Source of the DNA: Tatumella terrea
GTDB lineage: Bacteria; Pseudomonadota; Gammaproteobacteria; Enterobacterales; Enterobacteriaceae
Assembly: GCF_039523755.1 (NCBI RefSeq)
Contig: NZ_BAAAFX010000018.1
Location: 248,001-312,000, forward strand
Direction of reading: 5' to 3'
Length of the DNA stretch: 64,000 nt
In this document: piece by piece, positions 1 to 8,981 of the stretch
How the letters are laid out: each line of letters begins with the position of its first letter
How positions within the stretch are numbered: position 1 is the stretch's first letter
Notes under the pieces: model-generated
Database searches by the model: none
What the model was told of the DNA's origin: nothing
Seen by the model: the letters and a program-made list of their open reading frames with translations, nothing else
Made by a program: the position numbers and the translations under genes

Positions 1-341
1 CCGGTCAGTACCAGTACCAGTAACGTCAGTACGGCCCCGGTAGTGATGGCAATAAATGACATCAGGAAAGCATTATCAATATATTTGCTGCGCTTTTTGG
101 CATTCCAGGCCGCATTGAAACAGATAAATAACACCATCAATACCGTCAGAAAGACATTATTCAGATCAAACAGATATTTTAATACATACCCGACAATCAC
201 CAGTTGTACGACGGCACGGCAGATACTCCACACAATATCTTTTTCCAGTGCCAGTTTTTCACGGTAACTAATCACAATCGCCACCAGCACTAAGGCCAGC
301 GACATAATTAGCGATCCATTGGTGATATTATGCTGGTTCAC
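1..341 (-). CDS. fetB: FetB-like metal exporter permease, partial
   Basis: This is the N-terminal part of an inner-membrane permease of the FetAB (YbbLM) exporter, linked in E. coli to iron export and peroxide resistance. The gene runs off the left edge. The visible 113 residues show an early membrane segment, a conserved EKLALEKDI-type loop, then two more hydrophobic stretches, close to the E. coli FetB N-terminus. The start is a GTG at 341, because the protein then begins VNQHNIT, matching the E. coli MNSHNIT start. It overlaps the end of fetA by 14 bp, which implies translational coupling. The family assignment is firm; the substrate is known only from E. coli. Confidence 0.85.
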   Translation of the reverse strand, partial: MNQHNITNGSLIMSLALVLVAIVISYREKLALEKDIVWSICRAVVQLVIVGYVLKYLFDLNNVFLTVLMVLFICFNAAWNAKKRSKYIDNAFLMSFIAITTGAVLTLLVLVLT

Positions 342-1032
342 TCGCGTCTTCCTTTGTTTTTTCTGAGGGGGTTCCTTCCTGCATCGCGGAGGGTGAGGTT
401 AACCGGATGACATTATCCGCATGGCGTATTTCATCCACGTCGTGTGTCACCCACAGGACAGCCAGATTCTTTTCACGTACATACTGATGAATAATATCGT
501 TGACCTGGCGTTTGTTTTGCTCGTCCAGGGCGCTGGTGATTTCATCAAGCAGCAACACCTGCGGCAGAAACTGCAGATGACGGATCAGTGAAATACGCTG
601 TTTTTCACCGCCGGAGAGCGCCGTCACCGGCTGGTCCAGCATTGTTTCCGGTAATGAAAACCGGCGCAGTTCTTTAATCAGTTGCTGCTTATCGGCCGTT
701 TTACGGCGCAGAGCCCAGGGAAACTGCAGGTTATCGGCAACGGTATCGCCAAACAGTGACGGGGTTTGTGCACAGTAAGAGACCTGCTGACGGTACTGTT
801 CGGGAGCATACTGCAAAATATTTTTACCGGCGAAGGTGATCCCGCCGCTCTGCGGACTGATCAGCGAAGAGAGGATCTTCAGCAAGGTACTCTTTCCGCA
901 TCCGGACGGCCCGGTGATCAGGGTGAATTCACCGGCATTCAGTGTCAGCGATAAGTCACTGAGGATCGGCGATCCGCCTGCCTGGTAGTTAATCTTGTCC
1001 ACTGCCAGCAGTGGTGTTTTCTGATCCTTCAT
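328..1032 (-). CDS. fetA: FetA-like ABC transporter ATPase
   Basis: This is the 234-residue cytoplasmic ATPase that would energise the FetB permease encoded directly downstream. Visible motifs in order are Walker A GPSGCGKST near residue 43, a Q-loop region with SYCAQTPSLFGD, the signature LSGGEKQR near residue 140, Walker B VLLLDEI and the H-loop WVTHD. Length fits the family (E. coli FetA about 225 residues). The C-terminal tail is charged and overlaps the fetB start. The gene is divergent from the ketopantoate-reductase-like gene, and the 235 bp between them should hold both promoters. Confidence 0.9.
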   Translation of the reverse strand: MKDQKTPLLAVDKINYQAGGSPILSDLSLTLNAGEFTLITGPSGCGKSTLLKILSSLISPQSGGITFAGKNILQYAPEQYRQQVSYCAQTPSLFGDTVADNLQFPWALRRKTADKQQLIKELRRFSLPETMLDQPVTALSGGEKQRISLIRHLQFLPQVLLLDEITSALDEQNKRQVNDIIHQYVREKNLAVLWVTHDVDEIRHADNVIRLTSPSAMQEGTPSEKTKEDASEPA

Positions 1033-1267
1033 GGCTTATTATCCCGTACTTAACTGTTTTACATAGTTTAACGGTGATCCCCACACAGAAGAAATGGGTT
1101 TTTCGCCCGTCAGCGCGGGTTCTCTGCGTACCTCCCCGGGATACCCCGCATTCAGTGATCCTTCGCGCTGCGCAGAATTGTAATAATTTCTAACCTTGCT
1201 GACTGGTGTTTCCGCTGCCCGCCTTTTAAGGTAGAAAGTAAGACTGGAACATTTAAGAGGATGGAAT

Positions 1268-2191
1268 ATGCGAATACTGGTTGTGGGTGCCGGCTCTACC
1301 GGTGGCTATTTCGGCGCCTGTCTGGCTCGTCACGGGCGGGATGTGACTTTTCTGGTCCGTGAAAGGCGTGCAGCAGCCCTCAGAGATCACGGGTTAGTGG
1401 TTCATGCCGATGCGGGAGATTTTAAGATACAGCCTCAGCTATTGCAGGCCGGGGAGATCCGTGGCCCGTACGACCTTATCCTGCTCACGGTGAAAAGTTT
1501 CGGTCTCGAACAGGCTATCCGCGATATTACCCCCGCGGTCGGAGAGCAGACGCTCATATTACCGGTGCTGAACGGTATGCGGCATATCAGTACGCTGGGG
1601 GAGGTGTTCGGTAAAGAAAAAGTATTAGGCGGATTATGTAAGATCCATTCCACGCTGAATAAAGACGGCGAAATACTGCAAATGTCTGCGCTGCATCAGC
1701 TGTCTTATGGTGAACAGGATGGCCATAACTCCGCACGTGTCCGGCAACTGGATGCCGTACTGAGTGACTGCGGGTTTGATAACCGGCTATCGATGACTAT
1801 TCAGAATGATATGTGGGAAAAATGGTTGCTGCTGAGTACGCTGGGTGCTGTCACCTGCCTGTCGCGGGGCAACACCCAACAGGTCGTACGTTCGGCCGGC
1901 GGCGAGGCACTGTTACAGGCAATATACAGTGAAGTGCTGGCCGTGATCACCGCCTGTGGCTATCAGCCACGCCCGGCAGTCATTGCCGCTACGCTTCAGA
2001 TGCTGAGTAACCCCGAAACCCCGCTGACCTCCTCCATGTACCGCGATTTAGATCAGGGGTTCTCTGTGGAGGCGGATCAGATCATCGGGGACCTGGTCGA
2101 CAGAGCCAATGCACACGCACTTCCCGTACCGCTGCTGAATGCAGTGTATGTCAACCTGCAGGTCTATCAGCAAACGCGGCAGGCGGGCTGA
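1268..2191 (+). CDS. 2-dehydropantoate 2-reductase family protein
   Basis: This 307-residue cytoplasmic protein is an NADP-dependent reductase of the PanE/ApbA (ketopantoate reductase) family. It begins with a Rossmann glycine-rich loop VVGAGSTGGYFG. The TVKSF and LNGM motifs follow, and the C-terminal domain has MWEKWL (the family catalytic lysine region) and the SSMYRDL...E pattern near residue 260. An AAGAGG ribosome site lies 9 bp before the ATG. It stands alone, not near pantothenate genes, so it may be a paralogue acting on another 2-keto acid rather than PanE itself. The family is clear; the substrate is not. Confidence 0.8.
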   Translation: MRILVVGAGSTGGYFGACLARHGRDVTFLVRERRAAALRDHGLVVHADAGDFKIQPQLLQAGEIRGPYDLILLTVKSFGLEQAIRDITPAVGEQTLILPVLNGMRHISTLGEVFGKEKVLGGLCKIHSTLNKDGEILQMSALHQLSYGEQDGHNSARVRQLDAVLSDCGFDNRLSMTIQNDMWEKWLLLSTLGAVTCLSRGNTQQVVRSAGGEALLQAIYSEVLAVITACGYQPRPAVIAATLQMLSNPETPLTSSMYRDLDQGFSVEADQIIGDLVDRANAHALPVPLLNAVYVNLQVYQQTRQAG

Positions 2192-2556
2192 GAATCTGTT
2201 GATCGTGGCCCCCGGCTGAGTGGTTCGCTGGTAACGGGGGCGTTAATCAGGCCAAACCATGATCCCGGTCCCGGCAGAGCACGGGCCGGGGCATCACTTT
2301 CGTGGCCGGACCTCAGGATCCGTGCTTCCCGGCCTGCCACTCGCCAGCGGTGGTGATAACAGCGCGAGTACCATCATCGGTGAGGCCTGCTAAATAAGCC
2401 CTGTACGCTTTCTCCGTGCCTGACCACGACGCAGCCTGTGGATATTGCCTTCCGGGAGGCCTCTGCCGTTCTGTTGATAACGATCAGCCACCTTCCCGCC
2501 GCCACACGTTGCCTCTGCTGTCACAGAGACTCCCTGTATTACCTGCCTGTAGCGGT
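2192..2556. other. Intergenic, no gene seen
   Basis: About 365 bp between the reductase gene and the end of the VOC gene. Open frames here have no ribosome site or family resemblance and look like chance. I see no convincing terminator or repeat. Confidence 0.5.
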
Positions 2557-2958
2557 TCAGGGAAGTGCATTCTGGTAGAGATCCCAACGGTTACCATAGA
2601 GGTCCTCAAATACCACCACCCAACCGTATTCTTCCTCGCGGGGCTGCTGACAGAAATGTACCCCTTTTTCCTTCATTGCAGTGTAGTCACGCCAGAAGTC
2701 ATCGGTTTGCAGGAACAGAAAGACGCGACCTCCGCACTGATCACCGATAAATCCCTGCTGCCGTTCGCCGGAAGCCTGCGCCAGAAGCAGGTTACAGTCA
2801 CTTTCCGGATGCGGCGTCACCACGACCCAGCGCTTCCCGGGCTGCGGGGTATCTTCCACCAGCGTGAACCCCAGTTTATCGGTGTAATACTCAATAGCAC
2901 GATCATAGTCATCAACGACTATCGCAACATATCCCAGACATCTCTTTTGTGTTCTCAT
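2557..2958 (-). CDS. VOC family (glyoxalase/bleomycin resistance) protein
   Basis: This 133-residue protein has the paired beta-alpha-beta-beta-beta pattern of the vicinal oxygen chelate superfamily. It starts with LGYVAIVVDDYDRAIEYYTDKLGF, a typical VOC first module (quoted loosely), and ends with VVFEDLYGNRWDLYQ, the typical last strand with its metal-ligand position. Residues near 100-115 match the usual FxQxPREEEYG region. A GGAG sits 5 bp before the ATG. Members may be dioxygenases, lyases or resistance proteins, and nothing here chooses among them. It precedes the GST-like gene on the same strand order but is separately spaced. Confidence 0.8.
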   Translation of the reverse strand: MRTQKRCLGYVAIVVDDYDRAIEYYTDKLGFTLVEDTPQPGKRWVVVTPHPESDCNLLLAQASGERQQGFIGDQCGGRVFLFLQTDDFWRDYTAMKEKGVHFCQQPREEEYGWVVVFEDLYGNRWDLYQNALP

Positions 2959-3015
2959 CGTTACTCCGACAGGCTTCAGAAAAAACCGGCAACTGATATC
3001 AGGGCACTTTCTGCA

Positions 3016-3630
3016 TTATGGCCCACAGACCGGGTGAACAGGCGGGCACAGTCCGGATAAAGACCTCCTGAATAGCGTCCATTCCGTCAGTGCGTTCTGA
3101 TAATGCCCCGCCCGGCCCGGGAAATGAATACCATAAGAGGCCAGCCGGTATGCCATCACTGAATAGAAGGCATCCACAGCTCCCGAAGTCTCTCCACGGA
3201 AGAACTCCCCCCGGGCCGCAGCAAAAATAATTCCGATACGTTCGATGTCTGCTTCCGCTTCAGCGGATAACGCTCCCGGTACCGTTTTACCGGAGGCCAC
3301 AAACGGCATTTGCCGGCGGATTTCAGCAAAGCCTGAGTGTAATTCGGCACATAAGCTTCTTTCCTCAGCCCGTAATGCCGCCTCTGCGGAATAAAGTAAC
3401 CCGGGTTTAATTTCGTTAACGTACTCGGTGATCGACAGTGAATCATAAATAATAAGATCGCCGTCGCTGAGAACCGGCACCCGCCCGGTCGGTGATAAGC
3501 GTTTGAGTTCGCGTCTGCTCTGCGGATGGCTGAGGTCAAAAATATGCAGGTCCGGGGGTATTCCGGCAATCTCCATACAGAGCAACACTCTCAGTGACCA
3601 GCTGGATTCTGTCCCGGCAAATAATTTCAT
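3016..3630 (-). CDS. Glutathione S-transferase family protein
   Basis: This 204-residue cytoplasmic protein has an N-terminal thioredoxin-like GST domain with SWSLRV near residue 10 (the usual glutathione-activating serine position), TGRVPVL with the cis-proline near residue 48, and YDSLSITEYV, the conserved glutathione-gamma-glutamyl site. An all-helical C-terminal domain follows. It resembles small bacterial GSTs of the YfcF or maleylacetoacetate-isomerase type. The substrate is unknown. The last residues (PPVHPVCGP) are unusual and low in helix propensity. Confidence 0.8.
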   Translation of the reverse strand: MKLFAGTESSWSLRVLLCMEIAGIPPDLHIFDLSHPQSRRELKRLSPTGRVPVLSDGDLIIYDSLSITEYVNEIKPGLLYSAEAALRAEERSLCAELHSGFAEIRRQMPFVASGKTVPGALSAEAEADIERIGIIFAAARGEFFRGETSGAVDAFYSVMAYRLASYGIHFPGRAGHYQNALTEWTLFRRSLSGLCPPVHPVCGP

Positions 3631-3866
3631 CTTACACTCCTTATAAACAAGGCTATCATCTATAGCATGACAGCCCGCAGCGACACGTTAAATTTCTTTT
3701 GTTTATGATCAGCCTGTTAGCGCGATATCCCCCTGTTCTCCCGAAGCAATAACCGTTATCACGGCTCAAGAAATGCCTGCCACCATCAGGTAAATCATGG
3801 CGTTACGGGCCACACAACGTTAACGCTATACAATACACCTCTGATGAATTTAGTGAGGTCAGACAA

Positions 3867-3925
3867 GCGCCTGATAATCCCTCTGAACCTGTCTGACGTA
3901 CTGGTTCAGAGGGATTATCAGGCGC
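3867..3925. repeat. Perfect 23-bp inverted repeat
   Basis: Positions 3867-3889 and 3903-3925 are exact reverse complements (23 bp) around a 13-nt spacer. An 8-bp GTCAGACA at 3858-3865 is also complementary to TGTCTGAC at 3890-3897, so an alternative fold exists. It lies in the 557-bp gap 3631-4187, which otherwise has no convincing gene. There is no T tract on either side, so it is not a simple intrinsic terminator. Confidence 0.85.
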
Positions 3926-4187
3926 CGCTCACCGGCGAGCGCTTAATGTGCTGAATTTCTGCTCTATCCCTGAATGATCTGTTTAGCAGAGTGAATGAGA
4001 AAGCGAAAAGTGTGTGCTGTCCGTATTACCTGCCTGAGGAAATTCCGGTGACGGTTTATTTAAGAAGAACGGGGCGTTTCCCGGATGAAGGATATCGTCA
4101 GGCTATAAATGCGGGGCAAAGACATTCTGGAAATCTGAGCAGTAAAAATACGGACGTATTATTGACCATGACCTGTGAGCTGCAGAC

Positions 4188-4922
4188 TTATGGCAGGTAT
4201 TCGGCATAATAATCATCATACAACCGGCACGCCAGTGACGAACAATCCGTTTCCAGACAGAGCGCGACATCCTCACCGAAACCACGTTCATGTAATTCGC
4301 ATGCCGACGAACACTCTGCGAGAAGCCCCGGATTTTGCTGGCGGTAATGTTGCCATGCCGCTAATGCCGCCAGGGATTCAGGCGAACAACTCTCCCGTCC
4401 CATCGCTTCAATGATACTGCCCGCGGCAATATAATCTTCAACCGAAGGCCGCAGGCCCCCGTCAGGCCATTGTTCTCCGCAAGGCACCAGTAAGACTCGC
4501 TGAAAGTGACGACAGGCTTCTGCTGTCGCTGTTCTGTTTCTGAAGCATCCACTGAAAATGGCTGCGCCTGTTTCTCTGGCCCGGCACGAAATCGCAGAGC
4601 CATTTGGCGAGGGTAATACCAGTCTCTCACCCTGGCCTATTTTGCGAAGTGAAACCGGCGAAAGGGTGTAGCCCGCACTCCCCTGTCGTCTGTCAAAATG
4701 TGCAGTGACAGCCCCTCTTTTCTCCCCATATTCCCTGGCTGAGGCATCTTTGCGGAGATAGGGATAGATACGGGCACCGTGATCGATAGCCACACTCACA
4801 CAGGTTGAAAAAGACATCACATCAATAATGACGATACAATCGACGTCGTCTGCCAGATGAGCAATGGCCGGCATTCCCCATTCAAGGCGAAGATCAAAAG
4901 CTGCCTGGCTAAAGTAGTGCAT
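4188..4922 (-). CDS. ComB-like 2-phosphosulfolactate phosphatase family protein
   Basis: This 244-residue protein resembles the ComB/2-phosphosulfolactate phosphatase family. Visible are VIIDVMSFSTCVSVAIDHGA near residue 32 (the family has an IDVxRAST-like segment), LPSPNGS near residue 100 and VEDYIAAGSII near residue 160. In archaea ComB works in coenzyme M synthesis, but enterobacteria lack that pathway, so the role here is unknown. GGAG precedes the ATG. It is a single gene, followed by a 23-bp inverted repeat downstream. Assignment rests on these motifs only. Confidence 0.65.
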   Translation of the reverse strand: MHYFSQAAFDLRLEWGMPAIAHLADDVDCIVIIDVMSFSTCVSVAIDHGARIYPYLRKDASAREYGEKRGAVTAHFDRRQGSAGYTLSPVSLRKIGQGERLVLPSPNGSAISCRARETGAAIFSGCFRNRTATAEACRHFQRVLLVPCGEQWPDGGLRPSVEDYIAAGSIIEAMGRESCSPESLAALAAWQHYRQQNPGLLAECSSACELHERGFGEDVALCLETDCSSLACRLYDDYYAEYLP

Positions 4923-5253
4923 GATGATTGCTCCGTGTGACGGTTGCAGAACGGTGCCACGCGCCTGTCAAACCGGAATCTCCCGTTATGCCGGAAATTC
5001 TGCCTGCGGGTGACGGGATCAACAAAAATAGTGTTCCGGTTGTACCACAGGTCGCAACCCGGTACTCAGAAACTGAACATAACAGGCAGACCACGGGAAT
5101 ATCCGTCACCCGTCGATGGGGAGAATATCAATTCAGGCCTCAGAAGGCGTATCAGCCGCAGGCAGGGCACGGTTTTCCGCCGGTATAAGCGGAGAGAAAA
5201 CATTCCAGGCAGAACGCCCGGCGCACCGTCCGGGCATCGATGGCGGATGAGGA
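4923..5253. other. Intergenic, no gene seen
   Basis: About 330 bp between the ComB-like gene start and the yeeX stop. It should contain the promoter of the ComB-like gene at its left end. Open frames here lack ribosome sites. Confidence 0.4.
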
Positions 5254-5592
5254 TTATTTTTTCTCTTCGCCGTGAAGAGTTTTCTGCTCGCCCATCACTT
5301 TCAGTTTTTTCGAAATATCGCGGCGTTCTTTGGATAAATCCGCATTTCTGATGATGTATTCATCGACCCGGTCTTCATAATCACTACGCATACTGGCAAT
5401 GATCTCCTGAATCGCTTCAATACTCATCCCGGGCTTAATATATTCACTCAGGTTATCCAGCAGCAGAACACGCTTCTGATTATCGCGGACTTTCTTCTCA
5501 TTATCCGCTATTTCGCGTTGCAGCTTGTTTTTACGGCGAAACATACGGACAAATTCGAGTACGTCCTGGAAGGATTGTTTGGCATTTTCCAT
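5254..5592 (-). CDS. yeeX: DUF496 family protein YeeX
   Basis: This 112-residue, highly charged, helical protein matches E. coli YeeX (DUF496). It is rich in Lys, Arg, Glu and Asp throughout, with predicted coiled-coil character in residues 20-45 and 70-100. The neighbour yeeA upstream on the same strand reproduces the E. coli yeeX-yeeA order, which supports the name. No enzymatic motif is visible. In the family it is a soluble protein of unknown function. Confidence 0.9.
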   Translation of the reverse strand: MENAKQSFQDVLEFVRMFRRKNKLQREIADNEKKVRDNQKRVLLLDNLSEYIKPGMSIEAIQEIIASMRSDYEDRVDEYIIRNADLSKERRDISKKLKVMGEQKTLHGEEKK

Positions 5593-5744
5593 GATAACAC
5601 CTTTGTTTGACGCCTGATCGGACAGACGTGAGTTTCAGAATCAGTTGGGTTCAATGAAGTCCCGGCATCACTACTGTGACTTCTAAAACTTTTCAATACC
5701 TTATCTTAGCGCAAAGGAACGGCATTTCACACGACACTGATTGA

Positions 5745-6809
5745 TTACTTTCTCAACACCATTCGAATAAGTTCATGTAACCGCACCAGCTGACCATGTA
5801 ATTCCAGACTGAGCCAGACATAGCCATAGACCGGTGTCGCCTCTGCTTTGGCATGTTCGGCCTTCGATAACAGCCCGCTCAGTTCCCGTTTCATCTCATC
5901 CAGTTCAGCAATGGTGGCAGAGACCTGATCGGTTTTGCCGGTTTTCAGCATCCCGGAAAGCGTGCGAAACAGATTTTCGGTCATGGCCTGGGTACGGCGC
6001 AACGTAGGGGCATTCAGCAGCAGCAGATGGCTTTCACGGGAATCCCACCATGCATTGATCTGCATCTCCAGCGTGTAAACCATATTGCGCTGGAGGGTCT
6101 GGATGGCTTCAAACACCGATTTGGGAATCCGTGTCTCTTTACTGGACGGTTCCAGCAGGGCACGTATTTTGACACTGCCGGAGATCAGTTGCTGAATGGA
6201 CTTATTCAGGCGCGGTTTTTCGAGCAAATTAGGTGATAATCCGGTCTGGTAGATCTTCAGCGAAGCGAGTAATGCATCTGACATCCTGATGCGCCAGAAA
6301 GTATAGGCCCGTTGCGCCCAGATACCGGTAAAGATGACCGCCAGGATTGACCCAAAGATGACATCGCCCCCCCGCCATAAGGCGGTCAGGAAATCCCCCG
6401 GCGGCGCGCCGACCACCACACCGAGGGTAATACCAATCAGTAACGCCATATAGGGACGTTTACCTAAGGTCAGATAACCACAGACAAACATCACGATGCC
6501 ACACCAGCCCAGCATCAGCGGCAGCGAATACAGCTCTATCTTCAGGGCAATCAGTCCCGATACCGAGCCGGCGATGGTACCGATAATACGTTGTACCGCC
6601 CGCGGAAACACATTTCCCCAGGACGAGATAGGCCCCATAACCACCACCAGCGTGATCAGCGGCCAGCTGCCTTCCGGGATGTGCAACAAACGCACCAGTA
6701 AAAAAGAGAGCACAAACGCTATGGCGATACGGACACCATGAACGGTCTGGTAGTGGCGGTAAAGCCAGAATTCAGGTCGGGATATGGGCTTGTCAGGGCG
6801 CAAAATCAT
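5745..6809 (-). CDS. yeeA: FUSC-family inner membrane protein YeeA
   Basis: This 354-residue protein has an N-terminal block of about six membrane segments (residues 25-175, rich in Leu, Ile, Val and Gly, including LITLVVVMGPISS) followed by a cytoplasmic helical C-terminal half. That is the architecture of FUSC/aromatic-acid exporter-like proteins such as E. coli YeeA. The position between yeeX and dacD is conserved with E. coli, except that sbmC is missing here. The transport substrate is not known. Confidence 0.88.
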   Translation of the reverse strand: MILRPDKPISRPEFWLYRHYQTVHGVRIAIAFVLSFLLVRLLHIPEGSWPLITLVVVMGPISSWGNVFPRAVQRIIGTIAGSVSGLIALKIELYSLPLMLGWCGIVMFVCGYLTLGKRPYMALLIGITLGVVVGAPPGDFLTALWRGGDVIFGSILAVIFTGIWAQRAYTFWRIRMSDALLASLKIYQTGLSPNLLEKPRLNKSIQQLISGSVKIRALLEPSSKETRIPKSVFEAIQTLQRNMVYTLEMQINAWWDSRESHLLLLNAPTLRRTQAMTENLFRTLSGMLKTGKTDQVSATIAELDEMKRELSGLLSKAEHAKAEATPVYGYVWLSLELHGQLVRLHELIRMVLRK

Positions 6810-6896
6810 GTTCCGTTAGACTTTTCGGACTGCCATTTTTGCATATTACAAAAAAAAGATCCGGTGCAATTCGTCACCGCTACCGTCCGGGAGCAT

Positions 6897-6923
6897 TAAA
6901 AAAGCCCCGGTAAAAACCGGGGC
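6897..6923 (-). terminator. Intrinsic terminator of dacD
   Basis: On the minus strand a GCCCCGGT stem, four-base loop and ACCGGGGC stem are followed by six Ts. It starts about 25 bp after the dacD stop. Confidence 0.9.
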
Positions 6924-6948
6924 CGGGCAGACTGACAAAGCAGAAAGA

Positions 6949-8118
6949 TTACAGTTTCTGTTTAATGTAGTCAGTGATGCGGGTAATAATGCCGCCTTTC
7001 GCGACACTCTGTAAGGCGACTAACGGATAGCTGGCGATTTGTTTGTCTTTATCCATCACCTGAATTTCACCGACCGTTTCGTCCTGTGCCAACGGCGCTT
7101 CCAGCTCTTTATTCGTCAGGACATATTTCGCTTTCACATTATTGATTTCACCGCGCGGTAATGAAAGATAGAGATCTTTCGCAGAACCCACATTGACGGT
7201 ATGCGGATTACCATACCAGACATTCTCTGTTCCCAGAGGTTTACCGGCATGGAATAACTGGACGGTATCGAAGTTATTCTGTCCCCAGACCAGCAGTTTT
7301 CTGGCCTGATCTTCACGGCCTTTCGGACTGTCGGCCCCCATGACAACGGCAATCAGACGGTGGTTACCGATAACATTGCTGGCAATAATGTTAAAGCCGG
7401 CGGTTTCTGTATGACCGGTTTTCATGCCGTCCACATGCAGGCTGTTATCCCACAGCAATCCGACACGGTTGTTCTGAGTAATACCATTCCATGTCATCGT
7501 CTTCTGACTGTACATGTGATAGAACTCCGGCTCACCATGAATAATGGCTCTGGCCACAATCGCCAGATCACGTGCCGTACTGTACTGTCCCGGGGCATCC
7601 AGACCGTGAACGGTTTCGAAATGGGTGTTTTTCAGGTCGAGGTTGGCAACGACCTGGTTCATCATCGCGACAAAATTCTGCTGTCCCCCGGCCACATAAT
7701 CGGCCAGCGCGACACAGGCATCGTTACCTGAATCGACAATCACACCGCGGCTCAGATCACGCACACTGATTTTATCGCCAGGCTTCAGGAACATCAGAGA
7801 AGAACCTTTAAATACCGGGTTACCGGCGCCCCAGGCATCGGTACCCACGGTGACGATATCATCAGGTGAGATACGTTTCGCATTAATGGCCCGGTCAACC
7901 ACATAGCCGGTCACCAGTTTGGTCAGACTGGCGGGATTGCGTCGCTCATCGGGATTACCGGCTGTCAGCACCTGGCCGGTCGTTGCATCCATCAGGACCC
8001 AGGAGGCCGCGTTGATGGGCGGTGGCGTCATTGAAAGAGGGAAGGCATTGTCATCGGCATGCGCCGCTGAGGCCAGTAAAATCATACCCGATACAGTAAT
8101 AAGCAGACGCCTTTTCAA
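6949..8118 (-). CDS. dacD: D-alanyl-D-alanine carboxypeptidase DacD (PBP6b)
   Basis: This periplasmic carboxypeptidase trims the terminal D-Ala of peptidoglycan pentapeptides. The serine-hydrolase motifs are all present: SLTK (SxxK), SGN and KTG. A signal peptide ends at AAHA just before DDNAFP, and the C-terminus (ITDYIKQKL) is the amphipathic membrane anchor of class C5 PBPs. I choose a TTG start at 8118: it has GAGGA seven bases upstream and gives 389 residues, one more than E. coli DacD. The longer ATG frame at 8193 adds a non-conserved N-terminus that would hide the signal peptide. Placement beside yeeA and sbcB points to DacD rather than DacA or DacC. Confidence 0.92.
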   Translation of the reverse strand: MKRRLLITVSGMILLASAAHADDNAFPLSMTPPPINAASWVLMDATTGQVLTAGNPDERRNPASLTKLVTGYVVDRAINAKRISPDDIVTVGTDAWGAGNPVFKGSSLMFLKPGDKISVRDLSRGVIVDSGNDACVALADYVAGGQQNFVAMMNQVVANLDLKNTHFETVHGLDAPGQYSTARDLAIVARAIIHGEPEFYHMYSQKTMTWNGITQNNRVGLLWDNSLHVDGMKTGHTETAGFNIIASNVIGNHRLIAVVMGADSPKGREDQARKLLVWGQNNFDTVQLFHAGKPLGTENVWYGNPHTVNVGSAKDLYLSLPRGEINNVKAKYVLTNKELEAPLAQDETVGEIQVMDKDKQIASYPLVALQSVAKGGIITRITDYIKQKL

Positions 8119-8527
8119 GCTAAATTCCTCAATAATTTGGGTGGGTTGACAGGTTTTAGACGCCTTTTTACGGCATTTTACCCCCGCTGGCATCTCTCAA
8201 TTGTGAGAAAGTGTAAATCGGCAACCGGGGATATCTGCTGTCAAACGGGTTAACAGAAAAGATCGTGCTGTTCTGCTCCTTGCCTGCAGCGACTATACGG
8301 TAGTTATCTCCGTTATTCCAGGCAGGTTAAGCCCGGAAAAAGGTTTCAGACGTGTCATCTTATCCCTTGAAATGAATCATTTTCTCACACCCGGCCTGCA
8401 CTGTCGGTACCCTGCTAACGCCCGGCGGAGCATGAATTCAACCAGCCTGTGAGGTTTCCCCGGATTATACGCGTTTATCGATGATCGCTGTCAGTGATAC
8501 GGGCCTGACTCAGGCAGCAGTACAGGA
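8119..8527. other. dacD upstream region, no gene seen
   Basis: About 400 bp upstream of dacD leading into the tandem repeat. It should contain the dacD promoter. I see no gene or clear structure. Confidence 0.4.
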
Positions 8528-8871
8528 GGTCAGGAGGTCAGGAGGTCAGGAAGTCAGGAAGTCAGGAAGTCAGGAAGTCAGGAAGTCAGGAAGTCAGGAA
8601 GTCAGGAAGTCAGGAAGTCAGAAAGTCAGAAAGTCAGAAAGTCAGAAAGTCAGAAAGTCAGAAAGTCAGAAAGTCAGAAAGTCAGAAAGTCAGAAAGTCA
8701 GAAAATCAGAAAATCAGAAAATCAGAAAATCAGAAAATCAGAAAATCAGAAAATCAGAAAATCAGAAAATCAGAAAATCAGAAAATCAGAAAATCAGAAA
8801 ATCAGAAAATCAGAAAATCAGAAAATCAGAAAATCAGGAAATCAGGAAATCAGGAAATCAGGAAATCAGGA
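8528..8871. repeat. 43-copy octanucleotide tandem repeat
   Basis: There are exactly 43 uninterrupted 8-bp units in five homogeneous blocks: GGTCAGGA x3, AGTCAGGA x8, AGTCAGAA x11, AATCAGAA x16 and AATCAGGA x5. Neighbouring blocks differ by one base, as expected from point change followed by slipped-strand expansion. It ends 110 bp before maa. The plus strand is open in all frames through the array, giving a repeated SQEVRKSG peptide, but there is no clear ribosome site. The minus strand has TGA in every frame. Confidence 0.97.
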
Positions 8872-8981
8872 TTATGCTAAGACTGATAGTCGCCGGTGAA
8901 ATGTAAATTACTGTCAGAAACATAGCCTGTACGGCCGAAAATGCTTAGCCTCAGAACAGCCTTTTCTGCTCAGGAGAGCGT

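Noticed and set aside
2416..3060. 214-codon plus-strand ORF
   Set aside because: It is antisense to the VOC gene, has no family resemblance, and its composition looks like a shadow frame.
3991..4209. 72-codon plus-strand ORF near the inverted repeat
   Set aside because: No ribosome site and it runs into the antisense of the ComB-like gene end.
8528..8871. CRISPR array
   Set aside because: Units are contiguous 8-mers without spacers and there are no cas genes nearby.
8481..8906. 141-codon ORF over the octanucleotide repeat as a real gene
   Set aside because: The array is open in all plus frames by its sequence alone, there is no ribosome site, and the peptide is only the repeat translated. 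Kept as a repeat, with coding left open.
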